Assembly: GCA_016281475.1 (NCBI GenBank)
Contig: JAEEIS010000269.1
Coordinates: 1-29,558, forward strand
Direction: 5' to 3'
Source: Bacteroidales bacterium
Lineage (GTDB): Bacteria > Bacteroidota > Bacteroidia > Bacteroidales > P3
DNA length: 29,558 bases
The notes under the pieces are model-generated. The model did not search any database and was not told where the DNA came from. It saw nothing but the letters and a program-made list of their open reading frames with translations. Made by a program: the position numbers and the translations under genes. Of the stretch, positions 7,401 through 13,221 are shown one piece after another; the stretch's first letter is position 1, and every line of letters starts with the position of its first letter.

Positions 7401-8364
7401 CATCTTCGACTTCCTGGAGCGGGTGGACATCCGCTCGGTGAACCGAAAGAACCTCGAGGTGCTGGTGAAGGCGGGAGCCTTCGACGGAGTGGGCGAGATG
7501 CACCGCGCCCAGTACTTCTACAAGGAGAACAACAACGAGGGCACGCCCACCTTCATAGAGAAACTGATGCGCTGGGCGGTGCGCAACCGCGAGAACGCCG
7601 AGAACGCACAAATGTCGCTCTTCGACATGTGCGAAGAAACCAAGCAGGAGAGCCTCCCCCCCATACCGCAGTGCGAGCCGTGGTCGGTGGTGGAGCAATG
7701 CCGCGAAGAGCTGGGAGTGATAGGACTCTACATGAGCGGGCATCCGTTGGACAACTTCAAGTACGAGATGAAATTTGTCGCCACCACGCCCTGCTCGGCA
7801 ATGGCCGACATGACGCAGCTGGTCAACAAGGAGGTCAGGCTGGGCGGTGTCGTGACCGAAGTCACGGAGGGCGTGATGCGCAACAATGGCGACCCGTTCG
7901 GCCGTCTGACCATAGAGGACTATACGGGGTCGTATACCCTGGCACTCTATCGCGACGAATTTCTGAAATTCAAGTCCTATTTCCAAAAAGACCTCTTTGT
8001 GTATATCAAAGGATTTGTAAAACAAAACTCGAAAGTCAACCCCGACGGCACCGTGACAAAGTTCAGACCGATGCTGAAGGTTAGCCAGATGTCGATGCTG
8101 ATCGATGTGCTGGAGTCGAACACAAGCAAGATAGTCTTCACCATTCCACTGACTGCCATCACTCACGACCTCTGCAAGGAGCTGTCGAAAACAGCAAAGA
8201 AGCATAAGGGGAAAGTGCCGTTGGAGGCACTGATAGTGGATCGCGAACACGACCTATTCCTGACCATGAAGAGCAACCTCCTGAAAGTGGATGCCAGGTC
8301 GTTTATGCCACTGCTGTCGGAAATGCTCGGTGTGATTGACGTAAAACCCATATTAAGAAATTGA
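4432..8364 (+). CDS. dnaE: DNA polymerase III alpha subunit
   Basis: This is the replicative polymerase catalytic subunit (DnaE class), 1310 aa. In order it has a PHP domain (HLHVHSHYSMLDG, LTDHGNMYG, GTEAYCA, ATNDVHF), then the palm (GPGRGSAAGSVVAYCLWITD) and the catalytic SLPDIDVDFD with Asp522 and Asp524. The fingers (YRPGPMDYIPDFIDRKQG, YQEQVMLL, DTLRKAMGKK) and a helix-hairpin-helix region (AISGMGEAASEAI) follow. A QMSLF clamp-binding motif lies near residue 1060, and an OB-fold (VRLGGVVTEV to YIKGFV) precedes the C-terminus. A coiled-coil-like insertion rich in Glu/Lys lies within the PHP domain (around residues 65-100). The usual PHP metal ligands look intact. The start at 4432 (or 4435) is chosen because the promoter box lies at 4390-4397. 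The stop TGA is the first codon of a spacer repeat. Confidence 0.97.
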   Translation: MMNFTHLHVHSHYSMLDGMSKIPDLIKKAKKNGMYAMALTDHGNMYGIKDFVDTVAKENGKVKDKIKEQEAILKNDGATPEEKQEAEYQIEQLKGQIFKPIIGTEAYCARRTLYDKDKDVKEINPETGRERIVDSSGYHLILLAKNYKGYHNLCKLASIAYTDGYYSRPRIDHNVLEQYSEGLIVCSACIGGEIPQLIMAGKLEEAEQAVLWFKRVFGDDYYLELQRHKTDKPNANRETYELQERVNPVLVELARKHGIKIVATNDVHFVEEEHGEAHDHLICLATQKDYFDPDRLHYTKQEWLKTPQQMADIFDDLPEAIENTMEVAEKVEIYSIDSDPIMPMFDIPASFGSEEEYRQRITEEELFDEFTQNEKHEVVMDREAAEKKIKKLGGYNKLYRIKFEADYLEQLVWEGARKRYLPDMPEGTEVSKIKEALTEEQRERIIFELHTIKTMGFPGYFLIVADYIRGAREELGVSVGPGRGSAAGSVVAYCLWITDVDPLKYDLLFERFLNPDRISLPDIDVDFDDAGRGRVLDWITEKYGKEKVAHIITYGTMATKSAIADVGRVEKIPLAEVNKLKEMIPDRSFPDNVKDENGKSPKVNLVNCYKYVPELKRIMEDEGQEELKNMLTYAAELEDTNRQVGIHACGVIIGADDLTKFAPVCTIYDKESKQDVLVTQYDGHVVETVGLIKMDFLGLKNLSIIKNAIDMIEKNHGVRVDIDHLPMDDEKTYQLFCEGNTVGTFQFESAGMQKYLRELEPHAFEDLIAMNALYRPGPMDYIPDFIDRKQGRKPIEYDIPCMEKYLKDTYGITVYQEQVMLLSRQLAGFTRGQSDTLRKAMGKKQIDKMNELEVKFYEGGEKNGHPHDKLHKIWEDWKKFASYAFNKSHATCYSWVAYQTAYLKAHYPAEYMAAVMTSGQSDIKRTTELMDDCRKHGLEILAPSVNESEMNFSVNKKGQIRFGLQAISGMGEAASEAIISEREKGGPYKDIFDFLERVDIRSVNRKNLEVLVKAGAFDGVGEMHRAQYFYKENNNEGTPTFIEKLMRWAVRNRENAENAQMSLFDMCEETKQESLPPIPQCEPWSVVEQCREELGVIGLYMSGHPLDNFKYEMKFVATTPCSAMADMTQLVNKEVRLGGVVTEVTEGVMRNNGDPFGRLTIEDYTGSYTLALYRDEFLKFKSYFQKDLFVYIKGFVKQNSKVNPDGTVTKFRPMLKVSQMSMLIDVLESNTSKIVFTIPLTAITHDLCKELSKTAKKHKGKVPLEALIVDREHDLFLTMKSNLLKVDARSFMPLLSEMLGVIDVKPILRN

Positions 8365-8456
8365 AAATTGATAATAAATTGATGCGTCAGCCGTCCCCTC
8401 TTGAGAGGGGTACCGCGAAGCGGGGGGGTATGTCCCCTAACCTCTAACCCACAAAA
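8360..8456. repeat. Repeat-bearing spacer between dnaE and GSCFA gene
   Basis: The spacer begins at the dnaE stop with ATTGAAAATT (8360-8369), continues to GCGTCAGCC (8384-8392), the 39-nt double hairpin (8395-8433) and CTAACCTCTAACCC (8437-8450), and ends seven bases before the next ATG. The first, second and fourth modules recur in the same order after ddl (10410-10461). Confidence 0.65.
8395..8433. repeat. 39-nt double-hairpin palindromic element, intergenic copy
   Basis: It carries CCCCTC-TTGA-GAGGGG, a perfect 6-bp stem with a 4-nt loop, followed by CCGC-GAA-GCGG. It is a gap-free match to 3763-3801. In the second hairpin the two changed base pairs are changed on both sides, so the stem is kept. 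Confidence 0.65.
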
Positions 8457-9305
8457 ATGATGAAACTGGCAACGACTGTCGACATATCGCCCCCATTGGT
8501 TGGCATTGACTACAGCACTCCCCTGCTGCTGCTGGGGTCGTGTTTCAGCGACGAGATTGGGTGCAGGCTGCAGGCCGCAGGGTTCGACACGCTGAGCAAC
8601 CCATTCGGCACGCTCTACAACCCATTGTCGATAGCCGCCTGCCTCAACCGCGCCATCGCAGGCAGGCCGATGGAGGCCGACGAGTTGGTACGGCACGAGG
8701 GGCTGTGGCACTCGTGGCTGCACCACAGCCGTTTCTCGCACGCAGACCCAAACATCTGCCTAGCGCGCTGCAACGAGTCTATCGGTCAGACCCATGCCTT
8801 CTTGGAGAGAGAGCCTTTGCTGCTGATAACATTCGGCACCGCGTGGGTATTCTACCACCACGGCAGCGTGGTGGCAAACTGCCACAAGATACCGCAGCAG
8901 CAGTTTGAACGGCGACGGCTGGCAGCGGAGGAAGTCGTGAGGGCGTGGCAGCCGCTGATAGAGAGGATGGGGTGCAAGACCATCTTCACCGTAAGTCCCA
9001 TCCGCCATTTGGCCGACGGTGCGCACGGCAACCAACTGAGCAAAGCGACACTGCTACTGGCCACCGAGATGCTGGTGGAAGGCAGCAGGCAGGCAGGCTA
9101 TTTCGACAGCTACGAGCTGCTAATGGACGAACTGCGCGACTACCGATTCTACGACCGCGACCTATGCCACCCGAGCGACGTGGCGGCAGACATTGTGTGG
9201 GAACGGTTTCAGGAGACATATATGACAGCCAACACACGCGACCGCGTGCGCCAGCAGGAGAAAGCTTTCCGCCAGTCGCAACACCGGAAAATAATTGAAA
9301 AATGA
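8457..9305 (+). CDS. GSCFA domain protein
   Basis: This 282-aa protein opens with the family signature GSCFSDEIG (Gly27-Ser28-Cys29-Phe30). It continues with NPFGTLYNPLSI, LITFGTAWVF, FTVSPIRHLADG and a C-terminal DLCHPSDVAADIVWERF. This is the GSCFA family, which is thought to be related to SGNH/GDSL esterases. On that model Ser28 would be the nucleophile and the HPSD motif would supply the catalytic His (inference). No signal peptide is seen, so it is probably cytoplasmic. The substrate is not established. It sits 92 bases after dnaE and 122 before ddl on the same strand, with repeats on both sides. Two consecutive ATGs (8457, 8460) are possible starts. Confidence 0.85.
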   Translation: MMKLATTVDISPPLVGIDYSTPLLLLGSCFSDEIGCRLQAAGFDTLSNPFGTLYNPLSIAACLNRAIAGRPMEADELVRHEGLWHSWLHHSRFSHADPNICLARCNESIGQTHAFLEREPLLLITFGTAWVFYHHGSVVANCHKIPQQQFERRRLAAEEVVRAWQPLIERMGCKTIFTVSPIRHLADGAHGNQLSKATLLLATEMLVEGSRQAGYFDSYELLMDELRDYRFYDRDLCHPSDVAADIVWERFQETYMTANTRDRVRQQEKAFRQSQHRKIIEK

Positions 9306-9427
9306 AAATTGAAGAATGTGTTAACGTGTGAATGTGTTAGTCAGACTTACGAATTAACGAATTATCACATTAACGAATTCTACTCTAACCTCTAACCCCA
9401 AACATTTAACATATCAACAATAATACC
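9306..9427. repeat. Repeat-bearing spacer between GSCFA gene and ddl
   Basis: It begins at the GSCFA stop with TGAAAATTG (9303-9311). Degenerate units follow: GTGTTAACGTGTGAATGTGTTA, then three ACGAATT copies near 9350, 9358 and 9373. It then has CTAACCTCTAACCC (9385-9398), identical to 8437-8450. The GTGTTA and TAACGAATT blocks are partly complementary and could fold. No promoter box is seen. Confidence 0.55.
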
Positions 9428-10414
9428 ATGCAAAAAAAGAACATTGCCCTGATAATGGGCGGCTACTCGGGAGAACACGACATATCCATCATGAGTGGAT
9501 GCCAGGTATACGAAAACCTCGATCACGAGAAATACAACGTCTACAAGATTGTTGTCGACCGCGACGGCTGGTATTGGCTGGCGGACAACGGCTCGCACCG
9601 AAGGGTGAATCGCGACAACTTCACCGTCGAGGGGGTAGAACGGTTCGACCTCGCCTTCATCATCATCCACGGTAACCCCGGCGAGAACGGCGTGCTGCAA
9701 GGCTATTTCGACATGCTGGGGGTCCCCTACACCACCTGCGGATTCTACACCTCCGCCCTCACCTTCAACAAAGGCTACTGCAACCCTGTGGTGCGCAGCA
9801 TGGGGCTGGTGAGCGTGGCCAAGTCCAAGCTGCTCTATGCCGACCAGCCCATTGACACCGAGGCCCTGCTACGCGAATTGTCGCTACCCCTCTTCGTCAA
9901 GCCTGCCGCCGGGGGCAGCAGCGTGGCCACCACCAAGGTCAAGCGGGCCGAAGACCTGCTGCCAGCCATCCAGGAGGCCCTGACCGAGGACCGTGGCGTG
10001 CTGGTAGAAGAGTTTATTCAGGGACGCGAGTTCGACTGCGGAGTGCTGCGCACCAAGGAGAAGAAATACGTCTTCCCCATCACCGAAATCATCCCCACGG
10101 GCGGTCATGAATTCTTCGACTATGCCGCCAAATACGACGGCTTCAGCAACGAGGTGACCCCCGCCGAAGTGGAGAAGGCCGTCAGCGACCATATTCAGGA
10201 GGTATCGTCAAAGCTCTACGACCTACTCGACTGCCGAGGCGTAGTACGCTTCGACTACATCTACGATACCACCAAGCAGGAGCTCTTCTTCCTCGAGGTG
10301 AACACCATACCCGGACAGAGCGCCGAAAGCATAGTGCCCAAGCAGGCCCGCGCCATGGGCATCAGCACCAAGGAACTGTACGAGATGATAATCCAGTCGT
10401 GCCTAGAGAATTGA
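9428..10414 (+). CDS. ddl: D-alanine--D-alanine ligase
   Basis: This 328-aa cytoplasmic ATP-grasp enzyme joins two D-alanines for peptidoglycan precursors. Visible motifs are GGYSGEHDIS (11-20), HGNPGENG (81-88) and the ATP-grasp segment LPLFVKPAAGGSSVATTKV. Also present are VLVEEFIQGREFDCGV, KYDGFSNEVTPA, RGVVRFDYIYD and the metal/phosphate-binding EVNTIPGQS near the C-terminus. Length is typical for the family. ATG 9428 is the only sensible start. The stop TGA at 10412-10414 is again the first codon of the spacer repeat TGAAAATT. It follows the GSCFA gene on the same strand and may be part of the dnaE transcription unit. Confidence 0.95.
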   Translation: MQKKNIALIMGGYSGEHDISIMSGCQVYENLDHEKYNVYKIVVDRDGWYWLADNGSHRRVNRDNFTVEGVERFDLAFIIIHGNPGENGVLQGYFDMLGVPYTTCGFYTSALTFNKGYCNPVVRSMGLVSVAKSKLLYADQPIDTEALLRELSLPLFVKPAAGGSSVATTKVKRAEDLLPAIQEALTEDRGVLVEEFIQGREFDCGVLRTKEKKYVFPITEIIPTGGHEFFDYAAKYDGFSNEVTPAEVEKAVSDHIQEVSSKLYDLLDCRGVVRFDYIYDTTKQELFFLEVNTIPGQSAESIVPKQARAMGISTKELYEMIIQSCLEN

Positions 10415-10480
10415 AAATTAATAATTAAAATTTGGTGCGTCAGCCACTCTAACCACTAACCATTATAAATAGAACCCATC
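10410..10480. repeat. Repeat-bearing spacer after ddl
   Basis: It holds ATTGAAAATT (10410-10419), GCGTCAGCC (10437-10445) and CTAACCACTAACC (10449-10461). These are the same modules in the same order as after dnaE, but without the 39-nt double hairpin between the second and third. Confidence 0.6.
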
Positions 10481-11536
10481 TTGAGCATTAGTACCCATAT
10501 ATCGCAGTATCGCATGCCGTTGTGGCTGACAGCCTTTCTGATGCTGTCTGCTCTGTCGGCATTTGGCCAACGGCCCTGTCGCGACACGCTGGTGTATCGC
10601 TACGACTCTATCTGCGAGGGCGAAACCTACGATTTCAACGGCAGGGAACTGGACTACACCGGTCTGTTTTTCGACACGATACAACGTGCAAACAGCGACT
10701 GCGACAGCATCATCATCCTGCGACTCACGGTGCTGCTCATTCCCGAGGCGAATATCTATCCCTACCGCCGCTGCGAAGGCAATAAGGGCTACGACCTCTA
10801 CAGCTCCAGCTTGGGCAACTATTTCCGATGGTCGTCGGTCCCGACGGACACCATGCTGCGCAACCAGATGCACAACTCGTGGGTGCACGTCAACCCCCAG
10901 CAACCCACCACCTACTACCTGTATGTCGACTACCGCCCTACGCCGCAATGCCCAGATTCGTCCAACCGGTTGGTCAACCCCATCGCGCCCGTTGTCGCCC
11001 GAATGCATATCACACCTGACGAGCTGACCCTCGACCACATGGAATTCACCGTCGAGGACTTCAGCACCGGCACTAGGGAATACTACCAGGACGGCTGGGG
11101 AGGACGGCACTGGTATATCAACGGAGTACACCAGGACAACTATAGCGAGTGTGCCACCTTCTCCGCCGAACCGTGGTGGCCCGACACCGTGGAGGTGATG
11201 ATGCTCGGATTTTCTCCCACCTGCCTGGACTCAGTAACAAAACTCATACCCTTCAAGAAGATAGCACTCCACTTCCCCAACCTGTTTACACCTGGGAAGG
11301 AAGAGAACTCACTTTTCAGGCCTATACTATTAGGAGTCACAGCATTCGAGATGTGGATCTACGACCGACGTGGCACGCTGGTGTTTCACAGCCAAAGTGC
11401 CGACACGCCGTGGGACGGCACCTATCAGGGCACGCCCTGCCCGTCGGGCAGCTATGTCTATCGCTGCCGCTACCGCGACATCTACACCCCCGAAGGCGAC
11501 CAGACGCTCATGGGCACCGTCACCCTCCTACGATAA
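10481..11536 (+). CDS. Secreted protein with T9SS type B sorting domain
   Basis: This is a 351-aa exported protein. The N-terminal part has a hydrophobic signal segment (MPLWLTAFLMLSALSAFGQ) followed by a Cys-containing repeat-like module, DSICEGETYDFNGRELDYTG to NSDCDSIIILRLTV. That module type is seen in other Bacteroidales surface proteins. The last ~85 residues form a gliding-motility-type C-terminal domain (CHU_C, T9SS type B): LFTPGKEENSLFRP, MWIYDRRGTLVFHS, PWDGTYQGTPCPSGSYVYRC and a final GTVTLLR. The first in-frame start is TTG 10481. ATG 10514 gives a shorter signal peptide and is an equally good choice. Cell-surface or released protein, function unknown. Last gene before the terminator at 11545. 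Confidence 0.83.
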   Translation: MSISTHISQYRMPLWLTAFLMLSALSAFGQRPCRDTLVYRYDSICEGETYDFNGRELDYTGLFFDTIQRANSDCDSIIILRLTVLLIPEANIYPYRRCEGNKGYDLYSSSLGNYFRWSSVPTDTMLRNQMHNSWVHVNPQQPTTYYLYVDYRPTPQCPDSSNRLVNPIAPVVARMHITPDELTLDHMEFTVEDFSTGTREYYQDGWGGRHWYINGVHQDNYSECATFSAEPWWPDTVEVMMLGFSPTCLDSVTKLIPFKKIALHFPNLFTPGKEENSLFRPILLGVTAFEMWIYDRRGTLVFHSQSADTPWDGTYQGTPCPSGSYVYRCRYRDIYTPEGDQTLMGTVTLLR

Positions 11537-11544
11537 CAACAAAA

Positions 11545-11575
11545 AAGAGCCATCCGACGGGATGGCTCTTCTTTT
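11545..11575. terminator. Bidirectional intrinsic terminator
   Basis: A perfect 11-bp stem AAGAGCCATCC / GGATGGCTCTT closes a GACG loop. The plus strand continues CTTTT; the minus strand continues TTTTT. It separates the converging T9SS gene and tRNA-Cys. Confidence 0.88.
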
Positions 11576-11581
11576 GTGTTG

Positions 11582-11652
11582 AGGTCGCTTCCGGATTTGA
11601 ACCGGAGTAGCAGGTTTTGCAGACCTGTGCCTAGCCCCTCGGCCAAACGACC
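11582..11652 (-). tRNA. tRNA-Cys (GCA)
   Basis: On the minus strand the acceptor stem GGTCGTT pairs with AGCGACC, with U as discriminator base, as expected for tRNA-Cys. The anticodon stem CAGGT/ACCTG encloses CTGCAAA, giving anticodon GCA. The T arm is TCCGG-TTCAAAT-CCGGA. The total is 71 nt with a short four-base variable loop. CCA is not encoded (the sequence after the discriminator is CAAC). It has its own promoter upstream and shares the terminator at 11545. Confidence 0.96.
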
Positions 11653-11674
11653 TTTTCTGCCTTAAAAGCGGGTG

Positions 11675-11705
11675 CAAAAGTACGAACTTTTTCCCAATTG
11701 GCAAA
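11675..11705 (-). promoter_or_regulatory. Promoter of tRNA-Cys
   Basis: The -7 box TACTTTTG (11675-11682) and a -33 TTTG (11702-11705) are separated by 19 bases, an almost ideal Bacteroidota promoter. The transcript would start about 15 bases before the tRNA. Confidence 0.68.
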
Positions 11706-11854
11706 ATATTTTTTGTTTTTTTATTGTGAAAACCTGTCTTTATGCACATTACATTTTCATCACATTAGATGTAAAGCCATGCTTTTTCATTATTTTGGAG
11801 CAGTAATTCTCACTTTTTCACCCTTTGCAGCCCATATTAACAGACACCTAATTG

Positions 11855-11890
11855 CAAAAAAAAATCCGCACCACAACAATGGGTGCGGAT
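11855..11890 (-). terminator. Intrinsic terminator of the MFS transporter gene
   Basis: On the minus strand a 9-bp stem ATCCGCACC / GGTGCGGAT is followed by nine T. It lies 23 bases after the transporter stop codon. Confidence 0.85.
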
Positions 11891-11913
11891 GTATCTAAGA
11901 CAATAGTTGATGA

Positions 11914-13182
11914 CTATTCGACAGGAATGTCTTTGTTGACATTCTTGCTGCCCCAGAGGGCGTAGAAGAGGATGTAGGCGAAGCCAAGCACCACCAGCCA
12001 GTAGCTGCCCACAAAGCCAATGCCGTCGGCAATCATATTCTGGAAGAAGGGCAGGATACCTCCACCACAAACAAGGGTCATGAAGATGCCGCTTGCCATG
12101 GGAGTATACTTGCCGAGCCCCTCGGTAGAAAGGTTAAACACAGCGCCCCACATTACCGATGTGCAGAGACCGCAGAGTGTGGCGAAGACAATCTTCACCG
12201 GCAAGTCGACGACACCGGTCAGAATGTGGGCCGTCACCGTCTCGGGAATCATTATTAGGCATAGCAGGAAGACGATAGCCAGAATTGCCGCCGTGCTCAG
12301 CATAACTTTACTACTGACCTTGCCGCCAATCAGCCCGCCAATAAAGCGACCGCAGAGCATAAGGAACCAGTATGCACCTACAAACCAGCCTGCTGTGCTG
12401 GCACCTAGACCAAGGCCACCACCATCGGGATGGGTGGTCATGTATAGGTTGAGCGTGTTGGGAATACCCACTTCGACGCCGACATAGAAGAAGATGGCAA
12501 TGGCACCCAGCACGAAGTGACGGAAGCTCAGAGGAGAGTGGCTATCCTTCTGCTTGGCGGCGCGCATCTCGCGGGTCTCGAGATGGGGCTCGGGAATTTT
12601 GGTAAGCATGATGACCACAAAGGCGAGGGCAAAAATAGCCATGGCAATAATCATGGCAGGTGCGGCATCGCTCACATTGGCATTGATGATCGAACCACCG
12701 ATGAGGTAACCCAAGAGTATGGGAGCCAGCGTGCCGCCCGTGCTGTTGATGGTGCCGCCCCACTGGATGAGTTGGTTGCCACGGTTGCCACCACCGCCCA
12801 AGGTGTTGAGCATGGGATTGACCACAATGTTGAGCAGACACATGGAGAAACCGGCCACCAAAGCTCCCGCCACATAGACGGCAAAACTTTCAACATAACC
12901 GCTGAGGAACTGGATGCCGACACCGACAAAGCCGACAGTGACGGCCAACAGCGAGGTAAACTTATAACCTCTGCGGCGCAGGATGACACCCGCAGGTATG
13001 CCCATGCAGGCATAGGCGATGAAATTGGCGAGAGTGCCCAACTGGGCGACGGCATTGCTGGTGCCAAATTGGTTCTTGACAATGACGCCCATAGAACCAG
13101 CGAAGTTGGTGACGAACGCTATCATAAAGAACAGCAGGAACATCACGATAATAGGGATAGTGAAGTTTTGTTTCTTTTCCAT
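11914..13182 (-). CDS. FucP-like sugar MFS transporter
   Basis: This 422-aa polytopic inner-membrane protein shows about 12 hydrophobic segments. The segment NPMLNTLGGGGNRGNQLIQW, followed by GGTINSTGGTLAPILLG, matches the fucose/glucose/galactose:H+ symporter group (FHS family, FucP type). So do GSMGVIVKNQFG in the first helices, EVGIPNTLNLY in the second half, and WGAVFNLSTEGLGKYTPMASG near the end. It probably takes up a sugar with protons; the substrate cannot be read from the sequence. It starts 39 bases after the C10 peptidase stop with no terminator between, so the two may be co-transcribed. It ends at a strong terminator. Confidence 0.88.
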   Translation of the reverse strand: MEKKQNFTIPIIVMFLLFFMIAFVTNFAGSMGVIVKNQFGTSNAVAQLGTLANFIAYACMGIPAGVILRRRGYKFTSLLAVTVGFVGVGIQFLSGYVESFAVYVAGALVAGFSMCLLNIVVNPMLNTLGGGGNRGNQLIQWGGTINSTGGTLAPILLGYLIGGSIINANVSDAAPAMIIAMAIFALAFVVIMLTKIPEPHLETREMRAAKQKDSHSPLSFRHFVLGAIAIFFYVGVEVGIPNTLNLYMTTHPDGGGLGLGASTAGWFVGAYWFLMLCGRFIGGLIGGKVSSKVMLSTAAILAIVFLLCLIMIPETVTAHILTGVVDLPVKIVFATLCGLCTSVMWGAVFNLSTEGLGKYTPMASGIFMTLVCGGGILPFFQNMIADGIGFVGSYWLVVLGFAYILFYALWGSKNVNKDIPVE

Positions 13183-13221
13183 GATATAGTAGATTAAGTG
13201 TTTAAAATAGAACTATCAGTC

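Noticed and set aside
7050..8084. 344-codon frame on the plus strand within dnaE
   Set aside because: Shifted frame of dnaE, Arg/Gly-rich, no motif; dnaE itself is unbroken here.
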